Positions 24,725-33,003 of a stretch of 64,000 bases of DNA are shown here, one piece after another (the first letter of the stretch is position 1; every line of letters starts with the position of its first letter). This DNA comes from an uncultured Eubacteriales bacterium. Lineage in GTDB: Bacteria > Bacillota > Clostridia > Lachnospirales > Lachnospiraceae. The stretch is from assembly GCA_900319795.1 (NCBI GenBank), contig ONPU01000014.1, positions 56,251-120,250 on the forward strand. The letters are read 5' to 3'. The notes beneath the pieces were generated by a model. It saw nothing but the letters and a program-made list of their open reading frames with translations, was not told the origin of the DNA and ran no database searches. The translations under genes were made by a program, and so were the position numbers.

Positions 24725-26239
24725 ATGAAGAACGGAATGATAAAAACAAAAGCAGCGGTCTTGATGATGCTTACGCTTCTTATGCTGCCACTTTTTTCGG
24801 TAAAGGCTTTTGCGGCAAAAGGTACTTTGAATGATCCTGTTACGGTTTCCAATACCAGTTATTCCGAGGCGACGGCCATCTTAAGAGAAGCTCTTATGAA
24901 CCGTGAGAGCGAATGCAAGATCTATGCAAAGAAGAACGGGACGGTATCCTTAAGCACGGTCATGCGCGGCATCAAGGAAGATGCGTTCAAGCATACGGGC
25001 AAAGCGGCGGAAGGAGATTACCTCCTCTACAATCTGGACGGCATTACATACGGGTATCATACCGGCTCTTATGATCCGAGCATCGGTGCGGCCATTCCTT
25101 ATTTTGAATACTCCATGACCTATCATGACAGCGCGTCTGAGGAAAGAACGATGGCGTCCAAGGTCTCCTCGGTTCTTTCCGGTCTTTCCTTAAGCGGCAA
25201 GACGCAGTACCAGAAGGTCAAGGCGATCTATGACTATATGACCGCCAATATCCGTTATGACAACAGTTATACGAAGTACAGCGGTTATGACGCGCTTTGC
25301 CGCAATTGCTCCGTCTGCCAGGGATATGCTTCTTCCTTCTACAGACTGTGCCTGAGCACGAATATTCAGTGCCGGGTGGTGACCGGTATTTCCACAAATA
25401 CAAAAGGCGGAAAAGAAGAGCACGCCTGGAATATCGTAAAGATCGGTTCTTACTGGTATAACGTGGACGTCACATGGGATGCCGTCTACAGACAGGCCAA
25501 TCAGGACTACAAATACTTCCTGAAGAGCAATTCGGATTTTGCCGGACATTCGAGAGATTATGAGTTCTCCGACAGTGAATTCAACAGCTCTTATCCGATG
25601 ACGTCCAAGAGCTATGACGCCGGCAGCACCAAAAAGTACAGGCTGACCATTAACGGCGGAAGCGGCTCGGGAACCTATTCTTCCGGCACAATTGTGACGA
25701 TTAAGGCAAGCAATGCCACAGCAGGCAAAAACTTTATAAAATGGATCGGTACCGCCACATATAACGGAGGCACGACCTCCAGGTCGGCGACCGCGAGGAT
25801 CAGGGTCAATAAGAACACGACACTGACCGCGAGTTATGACTACGCCGATGCCGGTGTGAAGGCCGGCAATTACAAGGTGGCCAGCGTGAATTCTCCCGCG
25901 AAGAAGACGATCCAGATCAAGGGAAACAGCAAGAAGAACAACGCGAGAGTCGTGGTCGGCAAGAAATCCGCGAAAACCGCTACGTTCCAGATTAAGAGCG
26001 CCGGCGGAGGATACTACTATCTGGTCAATAAAAAGACCAAGAAGTACCTGAACCTGAAAGGCAACAATGCCGTTCAGGGCAGCAGAGGCAGTACGAGCAG
26101 ATGGAGAATTGTGAAGAGCAGTCCTTCCGTTTACCGCATGATCAACACGAACGGCAAGGCGGCTACCTTAAGCGGCAAGAATCTGGTGGCTCAGCCGGAT
26201 ACCAACAGGGCCGTGCAGCAATTCAAAATCGGAAAATAA
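24725..26239 (+). CDS. Secreted transglutaminase-like protein with ricin-type lectin tail
   Basis: This protein of about 504 residues has a signal peptide that ends near AFA-AK (about residue 30). The transglutaminase-like cysteine-protease fold lies at about 130-290, with catalytic Cys in CSVCQGYA, His in EEHAWNIV and Asp in NVDVTWD. Residues 310-375 are a Gly/Thr-rich bacterial repeat of the kind seen in surface proteins (INGGSGSGTY, TLTASY). The last 125 residues form a lysine-rich beta-trefoil, probably a ricin-type carbohydrate-binding domain (YYYLVNKKTKKYLNLKG). It probably processes or cross-links protein or peptidoglycan at the cell surface. It is a single-gene unit with its own promoter and terminator. 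Confidence 0.88.
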   Translation: MKNGMIKTKAAVLMMLTLLMLPLFSVKAFAAKGTLNDPVTVSNTSYSEATAILREALMNRESECKIYAKKNGTVSLSTVMRGIKEDAFKHTGKAAEGDYLLYNLDGITYGYHTGSYDPSIGAAIPYFEYSMTYHDSASEERTMASKVSSVLSGLSLSGKTQYQKVKAIYDYMTANIRYDNSYTKYSGYDALCRNCSVCQGYASSFYRLCLSTNIQCRVVTGISTNTKGGKEEHAWNIVKIGSYWYNVDVTWDAVYRQANQDYKYFLKSNSDFAGHSRDYEFSDSEFNSSYPMTSKSYDAGSTKKYRLTINGGSGSGTYSSGTIVTIKASNATAGKNFIKWIGTATYNGGTTSRSATARIRVNKNTTLTASYDYADAGVKAGNYKVASVNSPAKKTIQIKGNSKKNNARVVVGKKSAKTATFQIKSAGGGYYYLVNKKTKKYLNLKGNNAVQGSRGSTSRWRIVKSSPSVYRMINTNGKAATLSGKNLVAQPDTNRAVQQFKIGK

Positions 26240-26279
26240 CGCATGAATCAATACTGTGCAGGATGGTATTTTCATGAAG

Positions 26280-26309
26280 GCAGCACCGGATTTTACCGGT
26301 GCTGCTTTA
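26280..26309 (+). terminator. Intrinsic terminator after the transglutaminase gene
   Basis: The 10-bp arms GCAGCACCGG and CCGGTGCTGC are followed by TTTATTT. Confidence 0.8.
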
Positions 26310-26316
26310 TTTCCGC

Positions 26317-26344
26317 TTGACAAAAAAAAGGAAGATGATATGAT
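26317..26344 (+). promoter_or_regulatory. Promoter for lon
   Basis: A consensus TTGACA (26317-26322), 16 bases, TATGAT (26339-26344). The CIRCE operator begins 8 bases downstream, over the expected transcription start. Confidence 0.75.
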
Positions 26345-26352
26345 ACATGATA

Positions 26353-26379
26353 TTAGCACTCGAGCAATATGAGTGCTAC
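26353..26379 (+). promoter_or_regulatory. CIRCE operator (HrcA binding site)
   Basis: TTAGCACTC, nine bases, GAGTGCTAC: 17 of the 18 arm bases match the CIRCE consensus (TTAGCACTC-N9-GAGTGCTAA). It lies between the lon promoter and the lon start, where HrcA binding would block transcription until heat or protein stress. Confidence 0.93.
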
Positions 26380-26414
26380 CAGCTTTCTTAATCGACGCAG
26401 AAAGGAGGCGTAAC

Positions 26415-28850
26415 ATGGCTGCGAATATCATACTTGCCACATATGATACCGTACTGCTGCCGGATGTGGATTACAGACTCGGCATCAGTGAGATAGATGA
26501 ACAGGAAAAAAGCAGAATTAAAATTGACGGTGGAAAAGCGATCCTTCTTCCTCTGAAAGAAGAGTGTAAAAAGGAAGAGTTGAAAAAGGAGCTGTTCTAT
26601 CCGCTCGGCGTTCTGATCGACATCGAAGATATCGGGGAAGGGCCGATGGGAACCTATATACAGGGCCGTTCAAGAGAAAAGGTGCGTGTGAACGAGATCC
26701 ATGCGATCGACGGATATTTCGAGGGCGACTGGGAGACCGTCGACGAAGTGATGGACGTGACATTTGCCGGAGAAGAGGCACTTCTGGAACGCTTTAAAAA
26801 GACGGCAACCTCTTTGGCGTCCCAGATGAGAGGCGGCGAATACGCGGTCCAGTATATTCGGAAGATCGGTTCCGTCAATGAGTTCGCGGCCGCATTCTGC
26901 CAGTTCTTTGACATGACCGTGGAGGAAAAATACGCGCTTCTGAAAACGGACTCGTTCAAAGAGCGCGGTCTCCTCGTCAACGAAGCTCTGAAGCGGTTCG
27001 AGGCGACGATCGATCTTCAGATTAAGCTGGCCAATGCGGACGACCCGGACGCAAAGGCCTATAAAAAGGCGGCGATCCAGAAACAGATCGGCCTTCTGGA
27101 AGAGGCCCTTTCGGAGATTGAGCCGGAAGAGGAAGAGGATGAAGACTCCTTTGAGAACCGGATCGCGAAGGCGGGCATGCCGGATGAGGTCCGGAAAGAA
27201 GCCGAATCCGTGCTGAAGAGGCTCAAGAGAGAGTCTCCGAACGGAGCGGAATACAATTCCCTCTATGAGTACATGGAGTTTATCACTCAGCTGAAATGGC
27301 AGGTTGGGGAAACTCCGAAGATCGACCTGAAAAAGGCGGAACGAATCCTGAACAGGGATCACTACGGCCTCAAGAAGGTCAAAGAACGAATCCTTCAGTA
27401 TCTGGCCGTGATGGCGCTTCAGGAAGAGAACAAGGAAGAAAATGGCGGAGAGCCGAAAAAAGGTACGATTCTCCTTCTGGTCGGCGCCCCGGGTACCGGA
27501 AAGACCAGTATGGGACGCTCCATTGCAGAGGCGCTCGGCAGGAAATACGTTCGCATCTCACTGGGCGGCATCCGTGACGAGGCGGAGATCAGAGGCCACA
27601 GACGGACCTATATCGGGGCGATGCCGGGAAGAATCATGGACGGAATCAAGCGTTCCGGTGTCATGAATCCCGTAATTGTGCTGGACGAAGTGGACAAGCT
27701 GCAGGCCAGCTATAACGGAGACCCGTCCGCGGCACTTCTCGAAGTGCTGGATCCGGAACAGAACACGACTTTTGAAGACCATTATGTCAACCTTCCGTAT
27801 GATCTCTCACATGTGGTCTTTATCTGTACGGCAAATACCTGGTCAACGATTCCGCAGCCGCTTCTGGACAGGCTGGAAGTCATCGAGCTGCCCGGATACA
27901 CGCCGGATGAGCATTTCCATATCGCGAAGGAGCATCTGGTAAAACAGGTGCTTGCGGAGACAGGACTCAGTAAAAAGGAACTGCGGTTTACGGACGGTGC
28001 CCTGAAGAAAATCATTTCCGATTATACGATGGAAGCCGGTGTCAGAGGCCTTAAAAAGCAGCTGCTCGCTGTCTGCCGCAAGGCGGCGGTCAGCATCGTC
28101 GGAGGACAGATCGAAGATAAGGAACGGGAGGAACAGGCGACACCGCTGGAACTTCCGATCGTGATCCGCGAGAAGAATGTCGCGGACTATCTCGGAAATA
28201 AGAAGTTCATCCATGACAAGGTACGGAAGAACAATCCCGCAGGGGTCGTTACCGGTCTTGCGTGGACGCAGGCAGGCGGAGAGATCCTCTTTATAGAGAG
28301 CGTCGCCATGAAGGGAACGGGACAGATTCACCTCACCGGCCAGATCGGAGACGTGATGAAAGAGTCCGCAGAAACGGCAGTCAGTCTTGTAAAGAGTACG
28401 TTCATGGACGAAGAACTGGATTTCAAGGATAAGGATCTTCACATCCATATTCCGGAGGGGGCTGTTCCCAAAGACGGACCAAGTGCCGGCATTACGATGT
28501 TTACTGCGGTGACCTCCCTTGTGACGGGAATCCGGGTCAATCCGGAGCTCGCCATGACCGGAGAAATCTCCCTCCGAGGCCAGGTGCTGCCGATCGGCGG
28601 CCTTCCCGAAAAGCTCATGGCAGCGGTTCGCGCGGGTATTAAAAAGGTTCTGATTCCGAAGGACAACGTCCGGGACCTGGACGACGTTCCGAAGGAGACC
28701 CTGGAGAAACTGGAGATCGTTCCCGTATCGGATGTTTCGGAAGTGATCCGTGAAGCTCTTCACATCTCGCTTCCGAAGCACAGAACGAGCCCGTTTACTT
28801 TGAAAAACAGCAAAAAGCTGCTTCCGGCCGCGAATACACAAGCACTGTGA
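26415..28850 (+). CDS. lon: ATP-dependent Lon protease
   Basis: This 811-residue protein has the full length of LonA proteases, which degrade misfolded and regulatory proteins in the cytosol. The N-terminal substrate domain (1 to about 200) is diverged. A coiled region with an acidic stretch (EPEEEEDEDS) leads to the AAA+ domain, with Walker A GAPGTGKTS and Walker B VIVLDEVDKL. The protease domain has the Ser690 (KDGPSAGI) and Lys733 (PEKLMAAVR) dyad, spaced 43 residues apart as in E. coli Lon. The ATG at 26415 has AAAGGAGG; the frame upstream runs through the CIRCE site and is not coding. Control by HrcA is inferred from the operator. Confidence 0.95.
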   Translation: MAANIILATYDTVLLPDVDYRLGISEIDEQEKSRIKIDGGKAILLPLKEECKKEELKKELFYPLGVLIDIEDIGEGPMGTYIQGRSREKVRVNEIHAIDGYFEGDWETVDEVMDVTFAGEEALLERFKKTATSLASQMRGGEYAVQYIRKIGSVNEFAAAFCQFFDMTVEEKYALLKTDSFKERGLLVNEALKRFEATIDLQIKLANADDPDAKAYKKAAIQKQIGLLEEALSEIEPEEEEDEDSFENRIAKAGMPDEVRKEAESVLKRLKRESPNGAEYNSLYEYMEFITQLKWQVGETPKIDLKKAERILNRDHYGLKKVKERILQYLAVMALQEENKEENGGEPKKGTILLLVGAPGTGKTSMGRSIAEALGRKYVRISLGGIRDEAEIRGHRRTYIGAMPGRIMDGIKRSGVMNPVIVLDEVDKLQASYNGDPSAALLEVLDPEQNTTFEDHYVNLPYDLSHVVFICTANTWSTIPQPLLDRLEVIELPGYTPDEHFHIAKEHLVKQVLAETGLSKKELRFTDGALKKIISDYTMEAGVRGLKKQLLAVCRKAAVSIVGGQIEDKEREEQATPLELPIVIREKNVADYLGNKKFIHDKVRKNNPAGVVTGLAWTQAGGEILFIESVAMKGTGQIHLTGQIGDVMKESAETAVSLVKSTFMDEELDFKDKDLHIHIPEGAVPKDGPSAGITMFTAVTSLVTGIRVNPELAMTGEISLRGQVLPIGGLPEKLMAAVRAGIKKVLIPKDNVRDLDDVPKETLEKLEIVPVSDVSEVIREALHISLPKHRTSPFTLKNSKKLLPAANTQAL

Positions 28851-28913
28851 CCGGACGTCCCCGGAAGGGCTAAATATGGTATTTCAAGCATAATGAAATT
28901 ATGATAGAATGAG

Positions 28914-28936
28914 AGCGCACTTATACGTGCGCTTTT
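28914..28936 (+). terminator. Hairpin between lon and malQ
   Basis: AGCGCAC and GTGCGCT arms are followed by TTTT. The stem is perfect but the T run is short. It sits 34 bases before the malQ start, so it may end lon transcripts or act in the malQ leader. Confidence 0.6.
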
Positions 28937-28969
28937 ATTATGAAGTATGAAAAAAGTGAGGTTTTGATA

Positions 28970-30505
28970 ATGAGAAGAAGCGGCATATTGTATCCGATTT
29001 CATCGCTTCCGTCCAAATACGGGATCGGCAGCTTTTCCAAAGAGGCATATGAATTCGTGGACTTCCTGAAAAAGGCCGGACAGTCCGCCTGGCAGGTGCT
29101 TCCCTTTGGACCGACCGGATACGGTGATTCACCCTACCAGTCGTTTTCTACTTTTGCGGGCAACCCGTATTTTATAAGTCTGGAGCAGCTGATTGAGGAT
29201 GGCCTGCTTACGGCGGAGGAGTGCGATTCTGTTTACTGGGGATCCAATCCTGAGTACTGTGACTACGGCGCGCTCTATGAGGGCCGGTTTGCGGTGCTGA
29301 AAAAAGCATTTGAGAGATTTCGTGAAGAGCCTGATGAAGAATATCAGGAATTCATTAAAGAGGAAAGCCACTGGCTTGATGATTACTGCCTGTTCATGGC
29401 ATTAAAAGATAAGCATGAGGGAAAACCCTGGATTGAATGGGAGACGGAATACAGAAACCGTGACAAGAAAGCGATGTCGGTTGTCGCTGAGGTGCTTGCC
29501 GACACGATCGAGTTCTTCCGTTTCCAGCAGTATGAATTCATGAAGCAGTGGACAAAACTGCATGAATACGCGGCAAAGAACGGCGTCAGCATTATCGGGG
29601 ATATTCCGATCTATGTCGCGTTCGACAGCGCGGATACGTGGGCGAATCCGGACATGTTCCGTTTTGACGAGGAAAATGTACCGACAGTCGTCGCGGGATG
29701 CCCGCCGGATGCGTTCTCCGCTACGGGACAGCTCTGGGGCAATCCGATTTATCGCTGGGACAAGCTGAAAAAAGACGGTTACAGCTGGTGGATGCGCAGA
29801 ATCGCCAGATGCTTCTCTTTCTATGATATTCTGCGAATCGACCATTTCCGCGGATTTGACGAGTACTATGCGGTGCCGTACGGCGATGAGACAGCCGAGA
29901 ACGGAAAGTGGGAAAAAGGCCCCGGCATGGACTTCTTCAAAGCGGTCCGGAAGAAATTCGGCGATGTGGAGATCATAGCGGAAGACCTCGGCATTATCAC
30001 CGACAGTGTGAGAGAACTTCTGAAGGAAACCGGCTTCCCGGGAATGAAGGTGCTGCAGTTTGCCTTTGATGACACTGAATCCAGTACTTACCTGACATAC
30101 AAACATGAAACCAATTCGGTGGTGTATACCGGTACTCATGACAATATGACGACCCGCGGATGGATTGAGTCGGTCAGCGATCATGACCGTGACTTCGCGC
30201 GCCGTTATATTAACTCCCTGTATACGGACTACGGCCAGTTCACCTGGGATTTTATCAGGGAAGCGTTCCGCTCCCCGGCGGATCTGTGCATCGTGCCGAT
30301 CCAGGATTTCCTTGTAAAGGGAAATGAAGCCCGTATGAACTGCCCGGCGGTCGGCAGCGGCAACTGGCAGTGGAGAGCTCTTCCGAATTACCTTTCTGAT
30401 GACCTGGCAAGGAGTATCGCGGAACTCACCAGCGTTTACGGCAGATACGCGGTTCTGCCTGTTTCTTCCGAAGAGGAAGAGGATGCCGCGGAAGAGGAAG
30501 AATAA
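28970..30505 (+). CDS. malQ: 4-alpha-glucanotransferase
   Basis: This protein of about 511 residues is a GH77 amylomaltase that transfers maltooligosaccharides between alpha-1,4-glucans during starch or glycogen use. Family motifs are SGILYPISSLPSKYGIG, DIPIYVAFDSADTW, the nucleophile region RIDHFRGFDEYY, the acid/base Glu in IAEDLGIIT, and YTGTHDNMTTRG. The ATG at 28970 follows GAGGT. The C-terminus ends in a run of Glu codons (EEEEDAAEEEE), whose GAAGAGGAAGAA sequence doubles as the ribosome binding site for thyA, one base downstream. Confidence 0.93.
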   Translation: MRRSGILYPISSLPSKYGIGSFSKEAYEFVDFLKKAGQSAWQVLPFGPTGYGDSPYQSFSTFAGNPYFISLEQLIEDGLLTAEECDSVYWGSNPEYCDYGALYEGRFAVLKKAFERFREEPDEEYQEFIKEESHWLDDYCLFMALKDKHEGKPWIEWETEYRNRDKKAMSVVAEVLADTIEFFRFQQYEFMKQWTKLHEYAAKNGVSIIGDIPIYVAFDSADTWANPDMFRFDEENVPTVVAGCPPDAFSATGQLWGNPIYRWDKLKKDGYSWWMRRIARCFSFYDILRIDHFRGFDEYYAVPYGDETAENGKWEKGPGMDFFKAVRKKFGDVEIIAEDLGIITDSVRELLKETGFPGMKVLQFAFDDTESSTYLTYKHETNSVVYTGTHDNMTTRGWIESVSDHDRDFARRYINSLYTDYGQFTWDFIREAFRSPADLCIVPIQDFLVKGNEARMNCPAVGSGNWQWRALPNYLSDDLARSIAELTSVYGRYAVLPVSSEEEEDAAEEEE

Positions 30506-30506
30506 G

Positions 30507-31355
30507 ATGAGCCGAGCGGATGAAATCTTTGTGGCAATGTGCCGCGATGTATTGGATCACGGAACGGATACGAAAGGAGAAGCAGTCCGTCCTCATTGGG
30601 AGGACGGCACTTTGGCCTATACAATCAAACAGTTTGGAGTGGTAAACCGCTATGATCTGCGCGAGGAGTTCCCGGCGCTGACGCTTCGGAGGACTGCTCT
30701 GAAAAGCGCTATGGATGAAATTCTCTGGATCTGGCAGAAGAAATCCTCCAATATCCATGACCTGAATTCCCATATCTGGGATGAGTGGGCTGATGAAAAC
30801 GGTTCGATCGGCAAGGCCTACGGCTATCAGATGGGGATTAAACACGAGTACAAAGAAGGGTGGTTTGATCAGACGGACCGTGTGCTCTTCGAACTGAAAG
30901 AGCATCCTTACAGCCGCAGAATCCTGACGTCCCTTTATAATCATCACGATCTGTCTGAAATGGCACTCTATCCCTGCGCGTGGTCGGTAACGTTCAATGT
31001 GACGCACCATGAAGGGGATGAGAAGATGACTCTGAACGCGGTTCTGACGCAGAGATCGCAGGATATCCTTGCGGCAAATAACTGGAACGTCTGTCAGTAC
31101 GCGATCCTTCTGATGATGTTCGCGCAGGTCAACGATATGATTCCGGGCCAGCTGCTTCACTGCATTGCGGATGCCCATATCTATGACCGGCATGTGCCCC
31201 TGATCGAGGAACTGATCAAAAGGCCGCAGTATCCGGCCCCGAAGGTCAGCCTCAATCCGGAAATCAGGAACTTCTATGACTTCACAACCGACGATCTGAT
31301 TGTAGAGAATTATCAGCACGGTCCTCAGATCAAAAATATACCGATCGCGGTGTGA
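30507..31355 (+). CDS. thyA: Thymidylate synthase
   Basis: This 282-residue enzyme methylates dUMP to dTMP using methylene-tetrahydrofolate and produces dihydrofolate. The catalytic cysteine is in ALYPCAWSVTF. The substrate-binding RSQD and the RPQYPAPKVSLNPE, YQHGPQIKNIPIAV tail are present. It is the longer, Bacillus-ThyA/phage-like form with inserts relative to E. coli. The ATG lies one base after the malQ stop; its GAGGAAG site is inside malQ. The next gene, folA, recycles the dihydrofolate made here. Confidence 0.94.
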   Translation: MSRADEIFVAMCRDVLDHGTDTKGEAVRPHWEDGTLAYTIKQFGVVNRYDLREEFPALTLRRTALKSAMDEILWIWQKKSSNIHDLNSHIWDEWADENGSIGKAYGYQMGIKHEYKEGWFDQTDRVLFELKEHPYSRRILTSLYNHHDLSEMALYPCAWSVTFNVTHHEGDEKMTLNAVLTQRSQDILAANNWNVCQYAILLMMFAQVNDMIPGQLLHCIADAHIYDRHVPLIEELIKRPQYPAPKVSLNPEIRNFYDFTTDDLIVENYQHGPQIKNIPIAV

Positions 31356-31378
31356 TCTTAAAGGGAAAGGGAGCGACA

Positions 31379-31936
31379 ATGAACTGTATTGCAGCTGTTG
31401 ATGCTTCGTGGGGAATCGGAAAAGGGGGACAGCTTCTTGTATCCATTCCTCAGGATATGAAATATTTTCGCCAGGTTACCGCGAATAAGGTCCTGATCAT
31501 GGGCAGAAAAACCCTGGAGTCCTTTCCGGGCGGCAAGCCTCTTCGCGGCAGGATCAATATCGTAATCAGCAGGAACCCTCATTCTCTCAATGAGGAATTC
31601 ATCCGTGTCCGGGAGGGAGAGAGCATTTCCGAAGCCATGAAAAGGGTCGGGCCGGGTCAGGCGATCGTACTGACTTCCCCGGCTGAAGCGCTTGCTGCGG
31701 CAGCTCTTTTCGATGAGGAGGATGTGTTTGTAATCGGCGGCGGAAGCATCTACCGTGAATTTCTGCCGTACTGCAGGAGAGCTTATATTACCAAAATCGA
31801 CTATCGCTACAGCGCGGATACCTATTTTCCGAATCTCGACGAGGATCCTTCCTGGATTCTGGAGTCGGAAGGTGAAGAACAGACGGCGTTTGACCTGATC
31901 TATACATTTACAGTCTACAGGAATACAAAGCTATGA
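31379..31936 (+). CDS. folA: Dihydrofolate reductase
   Basis: This protein of about 185 residues reduces dihydrofolate to tetrahydrofolate with NADPH. Motifs are NCIAAVDASWGIGKGGQL, the folate-binding PQDMKYFR, NKVLIMGRKTLESFPGG and the NADPH-binding VFVIGGGSIYREFL. The active-site acid is the Asp of PQDM. The N-terminal Met20-loop Trp-Gly-Ile-Gly is intact. The ATG at 31379 has AAAGGGAG. Its last four bases overlap the ispG start. Confidence 0.93.
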   Translation: MNCIAAVDASWGIGKGGQLLVSIPQDMKYFRQVTANKVLIMGRKTLESFPGGKPLRGRINIVISRNPHSLNEEFIRVREGESISEAMKRVGPGQAIVLTSPAEALAAAALFDEEDVFVIGGGSIYREFLPYCRRAYITKIDYRYSADTYFPNLDEDPSWILESEGEEQTAFDLIYTFTVYRNTKL

Positions 31937-33003
31937 ATGAAAAGAACGCTCCGGCAAGAAGCCGCACAAGAGAAATCCGCATCGGAGACCGTGTCATCGG
32001 CGGCGGAAACCCGATCGCGATTCAATCGATGACCAATACGAAAACTGCCGATGTGGAAGCCACGGTGAACCAGATTCTGAAGCTGGAAGCAGCCGGCTGC
32101 GAGATCATCCGCTGCACGGTTCCGAATCAGGAATCCGCCGACGCGCTTCGTGAAATCAAAAAGAGAATTCATATTCCGCTCGTGGCGGATATTCATTTTG
32201 ACTACCGCATGGCGATCGAAGCCATCCGGAACGGAGCTGATAAAATCCGGATCAATCCGGGCAATATCGGCGGGACAGAAAGGATCCGGGCGGTCGTCGA
32301 CGCTGCCAGGGAGAGAGACGTCCCTATCCGTGTGGGGGTGAATTCGGGCTCTCTGGAAAAAAGCCTTCTCGAAAAATACGGACACGTGACGGCGGAGGCT
32401 CTGGTGGAGAGCGCCCTTGACAAAGTCCGCCTGATTGAAGAGACGGGCTATGACCGGATCGTGATCAGCATCAAATCTTCAGACGTCATGATGAGCGTAA
32501 AAGCTCATGAACTGATCTCGGAAAAGACGGACTATCCTCTTCATGTCGGCATTACCGAAGCGGGGACGCTCTTTTCGGGAAATATCAAATCCGCCATCGG
32601 ACTCGGTCTCATTCTGGACAAGGGGATCGGCGATACGATCCGCGTGTCTTTGACGGGAGATCCCGTGGAAGAGATCCGGACCGCCAGACTGATTTTAAAG
32701 ACGCTCGGGCTTCGGCAGGGCGGGATCGAAGTGGTATCCTGTCCTACCTGCGGACGTACGGAGATCGACCTGATCGGCCTGGCCAACAAAGTGGAGCAGA
32801 TGGTTGAGGACATTCCTCTCAACCTGAAAGTTGCCGTAATGGGCTGTGTTGTAAACGGCCCCGGAGAGGCAAGGGAGGCTGACATCGGAATCGCCGGAGG
32901 GAAAAAAGAAGGCCTCCTCATGAAACATGGCGAAATTATCGCAAAGGTCCCGGAAGACGAGCTCCTCGGGGCCCTCAGGAAGGAACTGGAAAACTGGTCA
33001 TGA
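31933..33003 (+). CDS. ispG: 4-hydroxy-3-methylbut-2-enyl diphosphate synthase
   Basis: This 356-residue iron-sulfur enzyme catalyses the penultimate MEP-pathway step of isoprenoid synthesis. The N-terminal barrel begins RTREIRIGDRVIGGGNPIAIQSMT. The 4Fe-4S ligands are in SCPTCGRT and MGCVVNGPGEA, which also gives the fourth ligand Glu. It is linked by 4-base ATGA overlaps to folA before it and polC after it. Other MEP genes usually near ispG (dxr, rseP, uppS) are absent from this window. Confidence 0.95.
   Translation: MNEKNAPARSRTREIRIGDRVIGGGNPIAIQSMTNTKTADVEATVNQILKLEAAGCEIIRCTVPNQESADALREIKKRIHIPLVADIHFDYRMAIEAIRNGADKIRINPGNIGGTERIRAVVDAARERDVPIRVGVNSGSLEKSLLEKYGHVTAEALVESALDKVRLIEETGYDRIVISIKSSDVMMSVKAHELISEKTDYPLHVGITEAGTLFSGNIKSAIGLGLILDKGIGDTIRVSLTGDPVEEIRTARLILKTLGLRQGGIEVVSCPTCGRTEIDLIGLANKVEQMVEDIPLNLKVAVMGCVVNGPGEAREADIGIAGGKKEGLLMKHGEIIAKVPEDELLGALRKELENWS

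Noticed and set aside
27843-28841. Open frame on the - strand inside lon
   Set aside because: It lies wholly antisense to the Lon ATPase and protease domains, with no start signal.
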